Assembly: GCA_035515635.1 (NCBI GenBank)
Contig: DATJBB010000040.1
Location: forward strand, 33,991 to 97,990
DNA: 64,000 bases
Reading direction: 5' to 3'
Source of the DNA: Gagatemarchaeum sp035515635
GTDB taxonomy: Archaea > Thermoproteota > Nitrososphaeria > Nitrososphaerales > Gagatemarchaeaceae
Made by a program: the position numbers and the translations under genes. The notes beneath the pieces were generated by a model that saw only the letters and a program-made list of their open reading frames with translations, was not told the DNA's origin and made no database searches. Below, in pieces: positions 7,814 through 16,716 of the stretch; within the stretch, counting starts at the first letter, position 1, and the number at the start of each line of letters is the position of its first letter.

Positions 7814-9303
7814 ATGGCGAGGATGGGAAAGATCCCAAAGTTGCCCGTGGCCGCGGCGTAGACCAGAGCGAGCACCCCCACGGCCGAGGCGATGGCCTCG
7901 AAGATGGTGACTCTGTTGAGGGCGAGCTGGTACTTTTTCTCTCTCCAGGTGCCGTCCTTGCTCATGATCGCGTACTTTGGGGTGCGGAGGAAGACCCCCG
8001 TCTGGCTGGAGAAGAGACCTGAGAGGACGCTGACCGAGTTGCTCACGCTGATGCCGTATCCGATTACCACGAGGAGGAGGATCTGCCTCACGTTGCTCAG
8101 GAGCCCCAGGTGCTGGGTCCGGACCGCCTCTATGCAATAGTAGAGGACTGAGATGGTCGAGATGACCACCATCAGGATGAAGACCAGCCAAGGGGTCACC
8201 TCGAGGCCGACGAGGAGGGGCCCGCCGAACACCGCCCCGGGGTTGAGCACGTTGACCGTGAAGGCGTAGGCGAAGACGTTGATGTTGAGGAAGGTGGCGA
8301 GGACGGTCAGCGCGAATGAAGCGACCATGAGCGGATGGACAAGGTAGTAGGTCAGGTGGACGAAGGCCTCGAACTTCTGCCTGAGCGAGAGCTTCGTCGA
8401 CGAGAAGACGCGCGGCCAGACCTTCTTGGCGGTCTGGATTGAACCCCTCGCCCACCTGCCCTGCTGTCGCTTGAGGCCGGTGATCGTGGGAGGGAGCTCT
8501 GCGGGTACCGTGACGTCCTTGAGGTAGACAGGCTTGAAGCCCGAGAGCTGCATCCTGTAGCTCATGTCGAGGTCTTCGGCCAGGGTGTCGGAATTCCATC
8601 CCCCAGCGGCGACCATCGCCGAGGTGCGGAGTAGGCCTGCGCTCCCGTTGAAGTTCATCATGTAGCCGCTCGACCATCTCCCCGCCTGCTCCAGGAGGAA
8701 GTGCGCGTCGATGCCGATCGCTATGGTCTCGGTGACCACGTTGTACCCCCTGTCGAAATGGGTCCACCGGCACTGCACGAACCCCACTTTTTCGTCCTCG
8801 AGCATGAACGGTACGGTCTTGTCGAGGAAGTCCTCGGTCGGTGCGAAGTCGGCGTCGAAGACTGCGACGAAAGGCTCAGGGGTCCTTTCAAGGGCGGCCT
8901 GGAGCGCTCCTGCTTTGAAGCCGGCCCGCGTCCCCCTGCGAAAGACCTCGACCTTGTAGCCCTGGTCGAGGTATCCCTTCGAGACCGAGTCGAGCTTCTC
9001 GCGAGTCTCGTCGTCAGAATCGTCGATCACGCAAATTCGGACGAGGCTCCTTCCGTATCGGTCGGCCATCTTGGCGCAGGCACCGATGAGCCTCTCGGCG
9101 ACGTAGAACTCGTTGTAGACAGGAAGGTGGACTGCCACGGGCGGCCTCGAAGCGAGCCGACCTTGCGTCGGCTGGCGGTACTCTCTCGCCCGTCTCGTCA
9201 GGTGCAGGGTGTTGATGCCATAGACGAAGAACGAGAGGCCCAGCAGCACAGAAGCCCCTAGAAGCACACCGGCGATTGGTGTAAACGCGACAGTCAATGC
9301 CAA
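7741..9303 (-). CDS. Processive family 2 glycosyltransferase, cellulose/hyaluronan-synthase type
   Basis: The 520-residue protein has one N-terminal membrane helix, a cytosolic GT-A domain and about five C-terminal helices. The catalytic motifs are all visible: IDDSDD (first Asp), FDADF (DxD), AEDLD (general base) and QQGRW (QxxRW). This set is typical of processive beta-glycan synthases of the BcsA type, though no PilZ domain is attached. The start is TTG 9303 or TTG 9297. A TATA-like ATATTAAATA lies 45-55 bp upstream on the minus strand. It probably makes a surface polysaccharide, and the sugar is unknown. Confidence 0.88.
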   Translation of the reverse strand: MALTVAFTPIAGVLLGASVLLGLSFFVYGINTLHLTRRAREYRQPTQGRLASRPPVAVHLPVYNEFYVAERLIGACAKMADRYGRSLVRICVIDDSDDETREKLDSVSKGYLDQGYKVEVFRRGTRAGFKAGALQAALERTPEPFVAVFDADFAPTEDFLDKTVPFMLEDEKVGFVQCRWTHFDRGYNVVTETIAIGIDAHFLLEQAGRWSSGYMMNFNGSAGLLRTSAMVAAGGWNSDTLAEDLDMSYRMQLSGFKPVYLKDVTVPAELPPTITGLKRQQGRWARGSIQTAKKVWPRVFSSTKLSLRQKFEAFVHLTYYLVHPLMVASFALTVLATFLNINVFAYAFTVNVLNPGAVFGGPLLVGLEVTPWLVFILMVVISTISVLYYCIEAVRTQHLGLLSNVRQILLLVVIGYGISVSNSVSVLSGLFSSQTGVFLRTPKYAIMSKDGTWREKKYQLALNRVTIFEAIASAVGVLALVYAAATGNFGIFPILAIYVAGYLLVLLLTLSQSVSKQLAA

Positions 9304-9504
9304 CCCTACACTCCACCCGGCCGCGAGGTTTGGTCCTCATGCCGGACTATTTAATATGTTGGCGGGAATCTACCTCTTTTCTCAATCAATTTCAAAAAAT
9401 CTCCTCTTTGGGCAGCCCTTGCTCCTGGTCGGGCCGGGCGGACAAGCTGAAAGTATGAAATGATGAATTTGGGGTCCACACTCATCTCGTTAGACTTCAC
9501 GCGG

Positions 9505-9513
9505 CATATATAC
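9505..9513 (+). promoter_or_regulatory. TATA box of surface-protein gene
   Basis: CATATATAC in an AT-rich gap between divergent genes. It predicts transcription from about 9535, which places GTG 9545 as the first usable start of the sorted surface protein. Confidence 0.5.
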
Positions 9514-9544
9514 GGTAAACTGTGTGTATTTTCTGTTTCTCAAA

Positions 9545-10285
9545 GTGGGAAGAGCGAAAGCCTCGCCCGGAATCCGCGCCGTTCTGCTCCTCTCAGCCGC
9601 GCTCTTGCTGGTTTCAGTGGGCACGGCGTTTCAGGCGAGCGCCGCGGAGACCATCGTCCCCGTGACCCCGCCGTTCACCGAGTCGCTGCCTGGCGAGCTG
9701 GCCCACTCTGTGCTGTACTCGAACAGCGTCGGCGTCCTCTCGAATAGCGTCTCTACCGGGGAGTACGCCCTGACCGGTCCAGCCACCCTCACAATCACGA
9801 TCACGGACAACCAGATATACGGAGACTACTACGCGCTCTACAATTCGACCTCGTCGTCGTTCAGCACCGCGACCCTGGTCGGGACGACACCACAGGTCCA
9901 CACCGACGGGAACCTCGTGGCCCCCACATACAACCCGCTCTGGGACGGGACGGGCTCCACCTACAGCACCGGAACCTTCACCGTCCGCATCGGGAGCGGT
10001 ACGACCTACTTCGTCGCGGTCGACCTCCTGCTGACGGCCATCGTCAGCCAGCTGACAGCGCCCTGCGGCAACCCCACAGTGACCGCGCTGCTCCAGACCA
10101 CGGGGTGCAACGTGCCTGGTATCCTGCTCAAGTCCCCGTTCCAGCCGTCGACGTTTGAGATCTCGTTCCAGAACGCAACGACGGGAGTCCCGCAGTTCGG
10201 GGGGAGCCCAGTGCTCCTTGTAGCTGCCATCCTTCCGTTGCTCTATGTGCTCAGGTCCAAGAGAAGGCTCGTCGCGGCGGCGTAG
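9545..10285 (+). CDS. Secreted surface protein with PEFG-like C-terminal sorting signal
   Basis: The 246-residue protein has an N-terminal signal peptide (hydrophobic run about residues 11-28, ASA-A cleavage) and a Ser/Thr/Gly-rich ectodomain containing N-[ST] sequons. Its C-terminus reads PQFGG, then a 16-residue hydrophobic stretch, then RSKRR. That tripartite end is the exosortase-substrate design and resembles the PEFG-CTERM signal known from thaumarchaea. The exosortase-like protein at 6797-7813 is the obvious partner. GTG 9524 is in frame but lies too close to the TATA box to be transcribed, so GTG 9545 is preferred. The biological role of the ectodomain is unknown. Confidence 0.7.
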   Translation: MGRAKASPGIRAVLLLSAALLLVSVGTAFQASAAETIVPVTPPFTESLPGELAHSVLYSNSVGVLSNSVSTGEYALTGPATLTITITDNQIYGDYYALYNSTSSSFSTATLVGTTPQVHTDGNLVAPTYNPLWDGTGSTYSTGTFTVRIGSGTTYFVAVDLLLTAIVSQLTAPCGNPTVTALLQTTGCNVPGILLKSPFQPSTFEISFQNATTGVPQFGGSPVLLVAAILPLLYVLRSKRRLVAAA

Positions 10286-10304
10286 ACTGAGCCCAGCCGG
10301 CCGG

Positions 10305-10793
10305 TCATAGGAAGCTGCCCGCCAAGAGCACCTCGGCCCCGTTGCTCATGGAGACGTACCCGCTGTACTGGGTTCCTTGAGGGACTTCGTAGGGCAGAGA
10401 CAGGATCAAGATGTACACCGTGCTCTCGGGCAGGACATTGCACCCAGGCCCAAGGTCGGCTGTGATCGTCACGCCGTCGTAGATGATGAGCAGGGTGTTG
10501 GCCGCCGCACCGGCGGTCCCGGAGTTGTAGAGCTGGACGAAGCCCGCGCCGTCTGCGTTTCCAAGGTTGGAAGCGCAGATGACGAAGAAGGTGCTCCCGT
10601 CTATCCCAAGGTAGGATTGGATCATCGACCCGATTACCTGGACCCGGGCGGTATTCGCCCCCGTCCCGATTACCCCGAAGACGAACCCACCGACCACGAC
10701 CGAGCAGATGAGGGTCAGCGAAACCACCATGATGGTCGCGAGTATCGGGGCTAGGCCGACCCTCCTCGCCCCCGGCTTCAGTGGTCGGACCAA
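10305..10793 (-). CDS. Archaeal type IV pilin-like protein
   Basis: The 162-residue protein has a class III prepilin-type N-terminus: basic RR, then G-L-A-P-I-L-A and a continuous hydrophobic helix to about residue 40. This is followed by a small beta-rich globular part with two cysteines. Archaeal pilins of this DUF1628-like class are cleaved by a prepilin peptidase and assembled into adhesion pili. TTG 10793 is the only start I can propose, and it gives 12 residues before the cleavage region. No pilus assembly ATPase or platform gene lies nearby. Confidence 0.7.
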   Translation of the reverse strand: MVRPLKPGARRVGLAPILATIMVVSLTLICSVVVGGFVFGVIGTGANTARVQVIGSMIQSYLGIDGSTFFVICASNLGNADGAGFVQLYNSGTAGAAANTLLIIYDGVTITADLGPGCNVLPESTVYILILSLPYEVPQGTQYSGYVSMSNGAEVLLAGSFL

Positions 10794-10883
10794 GCTTCGG
10801 TTCCTCTCTCAAGCCCGCTTCGCGAGTATAATCGTTTCAGGAACACCAACACAGGTTCCCGTTCCATCCCGCGTGAGCAACGC

Positions 10884-10892
10884 ATAAATATC
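10884..10892 (+). promoter_or_regulatory. TATA box of aspartate/aromatic operon
   Basis: ATAAATATC in a locally AT-rich stretch. Transcription from about 10912 would leave a leader of roughly 130 nt before lysC, long for a genome where most transcripts look leaderless. Confidence 0.5.
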
Positions 10893-10920
10893 GTCAAACT
10901 TTTGCCGGAAACAGAGAAAG

Positions 10921-10995
10921 ATGGTGCTTCGAAGAGGCGGTTCACTTTATGGGACGCTCGCCTACGGGAAGCCCATCTTTGGTTTTCGCTACTAG
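10921..10995 (+). promoter_or_regulatory. Possible aromatic-rich leader peptide upstream of lysC
   Basis: An ATG-initiated 24-codon ORF starts about 10 nt after the predicted transcription start and ends at TAG 10993-10995. It encodes Tyr at codons 10, 15 and 24 and Phe at 20 and 22, five aromatic residues of 24. It uses codons rare in the neighbouring genes (TAT, TTT, CTT, CGA, TCA). A hairpin follows directly. The arrangement resembles leader-peptide attenuation of an aromatic operon, but chance cannot be excluded. Confidence 0.3.
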
Positions 10996-11020
10996 CTCGC
11001 GCTCTAGTTTCCTTCGCGAG
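10996..11020 (+). promoter_or_regulatory. Hairpin after the leader ORF
   Basis: CTCGCG (10996-11001) and CGCGAG (11015-11020) form a perfect 6-bp stem with a 13-nt loop. The right arm can also pair with CTCGC at 10957-10961 inside the small ORF, so two exclusive structures are possible. Confidence 0.4.
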
Positions 11021-11043
11021 AATCTTCTGGAGCGTGTTGCAAG

Positions 11044-12288
11044 GTGAGCACAACTAGGATGCTACAGACCGTCGTGGTAAAGTTCGGCGGGTCAGTCCTC
11101 GAGGACGAGAAGGCCATCAACCAGGTGGCCTCCCTCATCAAGGAGACCACGGGCAGGGGGCTGGGAGTCGTCGCCGTCGTCTCAGCGATGAAGGGCGTCA
11201 CAGACCAGATCATGGCCCTCTCCAAGAGGGAGAACCCCGAGATCGCGCCCCACCTCTTGGACGAGCTGCTCTCTTCCGGCGAGAAGACCAGCGCGAGGCT
11301 GGTAGCGGCGGCGCTGGCCTCTTTCGGGCTCAACTCGGTGGTGGTCGACCCCGACACCCCGTACTGGCCTGTTATCACCGACGACAAGCACCTCGACGCC
11401 AACCCTCTTGTCGAGGAGAGCAGGGCAAGGACTCAGCAGCTGCTGGTCCCGCTGCTATCGTCCGGGAAGATCCCCGTGGTCTGCGGGTTCCTCGGCAAGA
11501 CTAGGGGAGGGAAGACGACCACCCTCGGGAGGGGCGGGAGCGACACCACCGCCGTGCTCCTCGGGAACTGCCTCGGCGCGAGCGAGGTGATACTGGTCAA
11601 GGACGTCGAGGGCGTCTACTCGAGCGACCCGAACAAGGTGACGAACCCGCAGTTCATCGAGAGCCTCAACGGCGAGGAGGCTGAGTTGCTAGCGGCAGGA
11701 GGGGCGAAGTTCCTCCACGTAAAGGCGCTGAGGTACCAGTCTTCGGGGCTCCGCATCAGGGTTACGAGCCTTGAGAGGCTGGACTCTGGGACGGTGATCA
11801 AGGGAGAGCTCTCTCCGGTCCAGGTGGAGATCCTGGGAGAGGGGGTCTCGATGATCACATTCGTAGGGCTCAACCCGCAGAAGGCGGAGTCGATAATCAG
11901 GGCTGTCCGTGCGGTGAAGGACGCCCACGGGGACCTACTTGCCCTCTCGCTCGAGGCCAACTCGGCCATCTTCTACGTGGGAGGAGGTAGGAACATCCTA
12001 GACGCGGTGCACAGTGTCCTGGTGGAGGAGAAGATAGGCAAGGCCGTTTCGGAGTTCCCGAAGCTCTCGATGATCACGGTCAAGGGAGCGGCCCTGGAGA
12101 CAGAGAAGGGGGTCGTCCAGAGGATCACCGCTCCGCTCGCAGAGTCGTCGATCAACCTCTACGGCGTGGTGACGATACTCTCGTCGGTGCGGGTTTTCGT
12201 CTCGGCGGAGCAGGCGCCCAGGGCTTTCGCCCTGGTCAAGGAGACGATGATGGGCCCGGAGGGCGATGGAGGCCAGGTCTCGCGATGA
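11044..12288 (+). CDS. lysC: Aspartate kinase
   Basis: The 414-residue enzyme phosphorylates aspartate. The amino-acid kinase domain carries KFGGSVL near residue 13 and GRGGSDTTA near 160. Two ACT-type regulatory domains follow (about 265-405, including the VSMITFVGLNPQ and VQRITAPLAESSINLYGV segments), so feedback control by an amino acid is likely. The GTG start is preceded by a weak AAGG. It is first in the operon and overlaps asd by ATGA. In this pathway it supplies aspartate semialdehyde both for the aspartate family and, through aroA', for aromatic amino acids. Confidence 0.95.
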   Translation: MSTTRMLQTVVVKFGGSVLEDEKAINQVASLIKETTGRGLGVVAVVSAMKGVTDQIMALSKRENPEIAPHLLDELLSSGEKTSARLVAAALASFGLNSVVVDPDTPYWPVITDDKHLDANPLVEESRARTQQLLVPLLSSGKIPVVCGFLGKTRGGKTTTLGRGGSDTTAVLLGNCLGASEVILVKDVEGVYSSDPNKVTNPQFIESLNGEEAELLAAGGAKFLHVKALRYQSSGLRIRVTSLERLDSGTVIKGELSPVQVEILGEGVSMITFVGLNPQKAESIIRAVRAVKDAHGDLLALSLEANSAIFYVGGGRNILDAVHSVLVEEKIGKAVSEFPKLSMITVKGAALETEKGVVQRITAPLAESSINLYGVVTILSSVRVFVSAEQAPRAFALVKETMMGPEGDGGQVSR

Positions 12289-13358
12289 GCAGAAGAAAAG
12301 AGGTGAGGGCGGCGCTCCTAGGCGCGACGGGCGCAGTGGGGCAGCGGTACATCAACATGCTGCCGAGGCACCCGTACATCCGGCTAGAGGCCCTGATGGG
12401 CGGCGAGTCGGCGGGGAAGAGGTACGGGGACGCGGTCCACTGGCTCTTCTCCGACCCGATAGACCCCGAGCTGGCGGGCAAGGTCGTCAGGCAGGCGAAG
12501 CCGGAATCGGCGAAGGGCTGTGACGTGGTGTTCTCGGCCCTCCCCTCCGAGGTGGCGGCGGAGGTCGAGGTCAAGTTCGCCGAGGCGGGATACACTGTGG
12601 TAAGCGAGGCGAGCGCGCACAGGATGGATCCCGACGTGCCTCTGATGATCCCGGAGGTCAACGCCGAGCACCTGAAGCTCCTCGACGCGCAGAAGAGGAA
12701 GAGGGGCTGGAAGGGCGCCCTGGCGACCACGCCCAACTGCACCGGGACTGGTCTCTCGATGGTCCTCAGGCCGCTGATCGACGACTTTGGGGCGAACAAG
12801 GCCATAGTGACGACCATGCAGGCCCTCTCGGGGGCCGGGTTCCCCGGCGTTCCCTCCCTCTCGATACAGGAGAACGTGATCCCCTACATCAAGAACGAGG
12901 AGGAGAAGGTCGCCGCAGAGGCAAAGAAGATACTGGGGAAGTACGCTAACGGGGCAATCAGGCCGAACAACCTGGCGATGGGGATATCGTGCAACAGGGT
13001 CGCGGTCATCGACGGGCACATGGAGACGCTGTACGCGGAGACGGCGAAGGCCATCGACCCCGCCGCGGCGGAGAGGTCGCTCTCCAGGTTCAGGGGTGAG
13101 CCCCAGAGGTTGGAGCTCCCGACGGCGCCGGACCAGCCGATAATCGTTAGAAAAGAGAACGACAGGCCGCAGCCGCGCCTCGACAGGATGGCCGGAAGCG
13201 TCCCCGGGATGAGCGTGGTGGTGGGGAGGGTGAGGAGGGGGATCGATGAGAGGTCCATTGAGCTGACCCTACTGTCCCACAACACCATCAGGGGCGCGGC
13301 CGGGACGGCGATACTGACCGCGGAGCTGATGGAGAGGGAAGGGCACCTGGGGAGGTAG
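12285..13358 (+). CDS. asd: Aspartate-semialdehyde dehydrogenase
   Basis: The 357-residue NADP-dependent enzyme reduces aspartyl phosphate. It shows the nucleotide-binding LLGATGAVGQRYI near the N-terminus, the catalytic cysteine in TTPNCTGTG (about residue 150), and QALSGAGFPG after it. The ATG overlaps the lysC stop (ATGA). Its product is the unusual precursor for the archaeal aromatic route encoded immediately downstream, which explains its place at the head of this operon. Confidence 0.95.
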   Translation: MSRRKEVRAALLGATGAVGQRYINMLPRHPYIRLEALMGGESAGKRYGDAVHWLFSDPIDPELAGKVVRQAKPESAKGCDVVFSALPSEVAAEVEVKFAEAGYTVVSEASAHRMDPDVPLMIPEVNAEHLKLLDAQKRKRGWKGALATTPNCTGTGLSMVLRPLIDDFGANKAIVTTMQALSGAGFPGVPSLSIQENVIPYIKNEEEKVAAEAKKILGKYANGAIRPNNLAMGISCNRVAVIDGHMETLYAETAKAIDPAAAERSLSRFRGEPQRLELPTAPDQPIIVRKENDRPQPRLDRMAGSVPGMSVVVGRVRRGIDERSIELTLLSHNTIRGAAGTAILTAELMEREGHLGR

Positions 13359-13367
13359 GCTAGGAGG

Positions 13368-14162
13368 TTGGTCAGCGGGAAGCAGGTCAGGAACGAGAGG
13401 ATCACCAAGAAGGGGAGGATGCTCTGCATCCCCATGGACCACTCCTTCACGGTCGGGCCCATCGCGGGGCTCGAGGACCCCGGCGCTGCGGTCGCGAAGG
13501 TGGCGAAGGGAGGGGCGACGGCCTTCCTCGTCCACAAGGGGATAATCAAATCGCTCGCCGAGCCCGCCGGGATCGGGATGATAATGCACATCTCGGCGAG
13601 CACGCAGCTCAGCCCCACGCCGAACTGGAAGACGCTCTGCTCTTCGGTGGTCGAGGCGGTGAGGCTGGGCGCGGATGCGGTGTCGGTCCACGTCAACATG
13701 GGGTGTAAGGAGGAGAACTCGATGCTCTCGGACCTCGGGATGGTGGCCGACCAGTGCGACGACTACCAGATGCCGTTCGTCGCGATGATGTACCCGAGGG
13801 GGGAGAAGATCAAGGACCCGTCAGACCCCGAGGTGGTCGCCCACGTGGCGAGGGTCGGGGCGGAGGCGGGCGCGGACATCGTCAAGACGGTGTACACGGG
13901 CGACGCGAGGTCGTTCAGGGAGGTGGTGAGGAAGTGCCCCGTCCCTCTGGTCCTCGCGGGAGGGGCGAAGGTCGAGAGCGATGCCGAGATACTGAAGCTG
14001 GCGGACGAGGTGATGGGCGCGGGGGCGATGGGCGTGACCTTCGGGAGGAACGTCTTCCAGCACCCGGACCCGACGGCCATCACGCGCGCGCTCAGGAAGA
14101 TAGTGATAGACAGGGGCAGCCTGAAGGAGGCAATGGAGATGATGAGGGCTGCCCGCGCCTGA
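13368..14162 (+). CDS. aroA': 2-amino-3,7-dideoxy-D-threo-hept-6-ulosonate synthase
   Basis: The 264-residue class I aldolase fold protein (DhnA/FbaB-like) has CIPMDHSFTVGP near the N-terminus, the Schiff-base lysine in the IVKTVYTG segment, and VLAGGAK near residue 200. In archaea lacking DAHP synthase this enzyme joins aspartate semialdehyde with a deoxyketohexose phosphate. The asd and DHQ synthase II neighbours on either side support this over a plain fructose-bisphosphate aldolase. TTG 13368 follows AGGAGG directly. Confidence 0.9.
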   Translation: MVSGKQVRNERITKKGRMLCIPMDHSFTVGPIAGLEDPGAAVAKVAKGGATAFLVHKGIIKSLAEPAGIGMIMHISASTQLSPTPNWKTLCSSVVEAVRLGADAVSVHVNMGCKEENSMLSDLGMVADQCDDYQMPFVAMMYPRGEKIKDPSDPEVVAHVARVGAEAGADIVKTVYTGDARSFREVVRKCPVPLVLAGGAKVESDAEILKLADEVMGAGAMGVTFGRNVFQHPDPTAITRALRKIVIDRGSLKEAMEMMRAARA

Positions 14163-15165
14163 CAAGGAGCTCGTCGTAGACCTCACAGGCGTCAAGGACG
14201 TCCCGGCCGCGCTCAAGCAGGTCAAAGACGCAGGGGTCAAGGCGGTGGTCAACAGGGGCGCCAAGCCGCTCCAGATCCCGACGCTGGCGGGGATACGTGA
14301 GTACAGCGAGGGCGAGGGCGACTACGCGTGGATAGAGGTGAGGGGGTCGAAGGACCTCGACCGGGCGCTGGAGGCGGCGCTCGGGCACGACCACAAGTTC
14401 GTGGTCGTCGACTGCACCAACTGGAAGATCATCCCGCTGGAGAACCTTATCGGGGAGTTCAGAAGGAGGCACAGAAAGATCTATGCTTACATGAAGACGG
14501 AGGGAGACATCAAGCTCTCCTTCTCCATCCTGGAGAAGGGGGTGGACGGCGTGGTCGTGCCCTTCTCCTCCCTGGGGGTGGCAAGGCAGCTCCTCGCCAA
14601 GCCCGAGGGGCGGCACGTCGCCCTGGCCAAAGCCAGGATCAAGAAGGTGGTCGATGTCGGGGACGGGGAGAGGGTCTGCATCGACACGGCGTCGCAGCTC
14701 GCCCTGGGCGAGGGGATGCTCATCGGGAGCAAGGCAAACTTCTTCTTCCTGGTCCACAGCGAGACGATACCGACGGAGTACATCCCGACCAGGCCGTTCA
14801 GGGTGAACGCGGGGGCGCTCCATAGCTACATATTCGGGGTCGACGGGAAGACCAGGTACCTCTCAGAGCTGGAGGCCGGGGACAAGGTCCAGCTCGTGGA
14901 CTCCGCCGGTCAGAAGAGGGACGCCACAGTCGGCAGGATCAAGATGGAGAGGAGGCCGCTGGTGATGGTCCAGGCGGAGTGCGACGGGCAGGTCGGGACG
15001 GCGATGCTCCAGAATGCCGAGACCATCAGGCTGGTCAGGCCGGACGGCACGCCTCTCGCGGTGACGGAGGCCAAGGTCGGGGACGAGGTCCTGGTCCACG
15101 TCGCGGCGCAGGCCAAGGGTAGGCACTTCGGGGGCGAGGTCGACGAGTTCGTCGTCGAGCGATAG
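14149..15165 (+). CDS. aroB': 3-dehydroquinate synthase II
   Basis: The protein is about 338 residues and oxidatively deaminates and cyclises the product of aroA' to 3-dehydroquinate. Recognisable stretches are NRGAKPLQIPTLAG, FFFLVHSETIPTEYIPTRPFRVNAGALHSY (in part) and GKTRYLSELEAGD. The first ordinary start, GTG 14245, would remove the conserved beginning (DKELVVDLTGVKD). The frame is closed by TGA at 14143, leaving CTG 14149 as the best start, ten bases after GGAG. It overlaps the end of aroA' by 14 bp, so translation is probably coupled. Confidence 0.92.
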   Translation: MPAPDKELVVDLTGVKDVPAALKQVKDAGVKAVVNRGAKPLQIPTLAGIREYSEGEGDYAWIEVRGSKDLDRALEAALGHDHKFVVVDCTNWKIIPLENLIGEFRRRHRKIYAYMKTEGDIKLSFSILEKGVDGVVVPFSSLGVARQLLAKPEGRHVALAKARIKKVVDVGDGERVCIDTASQLALGEGMLIGSKANFFFLVHSETIPTEYIPTRPFRVNAGALHSYIFGVDGKTRYLSELEAGDKVQLVDSAGQKRDATVGRIKMERRPLVMVQAECDGQVGTAMLQNAETIRLVRPDGTPLAVTEAKVGDEVLVHVAAQAKGRHFGGEVDEFVVER

Positions 15166-15177
15166 GGAGTTGGGAAG

Positions 15178-15855
15178 ATGACCAAGACAAGGCTCTGCAC
15201 TTCCGTGGGGGCGGAGACCCCCGCCGAGCTCGCCAAGAAGGCGGCGCTCGCACTCTCCCTGGGTTCTGACCTGGTCGAGCTCAGGATAGACAGGCTGAGC
15301 GGGGGGATCTCCCTCCGCGAGGTCGAGGGGGCGGTGAGGAGGTTCATGAGGAGGGCGGTGATAACCGTCAGGTCTGAGGCAGACGGAGGAGGGTTCAGGG
15401 GGAGCGAGGCGAGCCGCCTCGAGATGCTCTCCAGGCTGGCCGAGATGAGGCCCGCGTACCTCGACGTCGAGCTCGAGGCCGCCAGGGCGAACGAGGAGTG
15501 GGCCGGGTCGCTCCCCAGGGGCGTCAAGAGGATAGTGTCTTGGCACGACTTCCACGGGACCAAGCCCCTCGCCGAGCTACGGGCGATCTACAAGGAGGGG
15601 CTGAAGCGGGGCGCCCTCGCCAAGGTCGTCTGCACGGCCAGGAGCCCCGACGACAACCTGACGGTGCTGAGGCTCTGCGAGGAGAGGCCGGGGAGGGTGA
15701 CAGCCTTCTGCATGGGGGAGCTCGGGATGGTGTCCCGCGTGGTATCGATGAGCCTGGGGGCGCCGATCGCCTACGCCTCGCTCCCCAACGAGGCGGTCGC
15801 GCCAGGGCAGCTCTCGGTATCGACGATGAAGACCTTGAGGAAGATGGTCGCGTGA
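15178..15855 (+). CDS. aroD: 3-dehydroquinate dehydratase, type I
   Basis: The 225-residue TIM-barrel enzyme dehydrates 3-dehydroquinate through a Schiff base. Signatures are VELRIDRL near residue 35, the catalytic histidine in VSWHDFHGT (about 122), the lysine in ALAKVVCTA (about 148), and FCMGELGMVSR. The length is normal for type I enzymes. ATG 15178 lies 12 bp after the aroB' stop. Confidence 0.95.
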   Translation: MTKTRLCTSVGAETPAELAKKAALALSLGSDLVELRIDRLSGGISLREVEGAVRRFMRRAVITVRSEADGGGFRGSEASRLEMLSRLAEMRPAYLDVELEAARANEEWAGSLPRGVKRIVSWHDFHGTKPLAELRAIYKEGLKRGALAKVVCTARSPDDNLTVLRLCEERPGRVTAFCMGELGMVSRVVSMSLGAPIAYASLPNEAVAPGQLSVSTMKTLRKMVA

Positions 15856-15858
15856 CAC

Positions 15859-16716
15859 ATGACGGATTCCTACTGCATCGTCGGGAGGGACGTGTCCCAC
15901 TCGCCCTCTCCCGCGATGATGAGCGCCGCGTTCAAGTCGGCTAGGGTAGACGCCGAGTACACCGCGGTCAGCGTGAGCGAGGCCAGGTTCGTCCGAGAGT
16001 TCGGGCGGCTGGAGAGGGAGAGGTTCAGCGGGATGAACGTGACGATGCCGTACAAGACCAAGGTGATATCCCTCCTGGCCGGGCTCGACGCCGTGGCGAC
16101 GAGGGTCCAGGCAGTAAACACGGTCAAGAGGGAGGGGGGCGGGTACGTCGGGCACAACACCGACCCCGACGGGATAGTCGGCCCGCTGAGGGAGAGGGCG
16201 GAGGCGCTGGACGTGAGGAACGCCATGCTGATAGGGGCGGGAGGTGCCGCCAGGGCGTTCTGCGAGGCCATGAACAGGATGGGCTGCGTCGACATCGCCG
16301 TCGCGGTCAGAGACCTCGAGAGGTCGAGCGCGTTCGTGGAGGACATGGAGAAGGCATTCCCGAGGATCAACATCACCCCCGCCCCGCTGTCAGACCTCAG
16401 GCGCCTCAACCACGACCTCGTCTTCAATGCATCCCCCATGGGCTCGGGCGGGGAGCCCCTCCCCAAGGAGGTGAGGCGGATGCTGCCCGGCACCAAGGTC
16501 GTCTTCGACGCGGTCTACAGGCCCCGGGAGACGAACCTCCTGTCCGAGGGGAGGAAGGCGGGCGCCGTGGCCATTCCCGGAGAGGAGATGCTCCTCCACC
16601 AAGGGATGGCCGCCTTCTCGCTCTGGACGGGCCTCGAGGCGCCGGAGGGGCCGATGAGGAAGGCCCTGGTCGCGTCACTCGAGAGAGAGAAGGCCGCTAG
16701 GAGGGCGAAGAGATGA
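15859..16716 (+). CDS. aroE: Shikimate dehydrogenase
   Basis: The 285-residue NADP-dependent enzyme reduces 3-dehydroshikimate. The N-terminal substrate domain has VSHSPSPAMMSAAF and MNVTMPYKTKVI with the catalytic lysine. NTDPDGI and the nucleotide loop LIGAGGAARAF follow. The start is only 3 bp after the aroD stop, and the stop overlaps the next gene by ATGA. These two gene products act in sequence. Confidence 0.96.
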   Translation: MTDSYCIVGRDVSHSPSPAMMSAAFKSARVDAEYTAVSVSEARFVREFGRLERERFSGMNVTMPYKTKVISLLAGLDAVATRVQAVNTVKREGGGYVGHNTDPDGIVGPLRERAEALDVRNAMLIGAGGAARAFCEAMNRMGCVDIAVAVRDLERSSAFVEDMEKAFPRINITPAPLSDLRRLNHDLVFNASPMGSGGEPLPKEVRRMLPGTKVVFDAVYRPRETNLLSEGRKAGAVAIPGEEMLLHQGMAAFSLWTGLEAPEGPMRKALVASLEREKAARRAKR

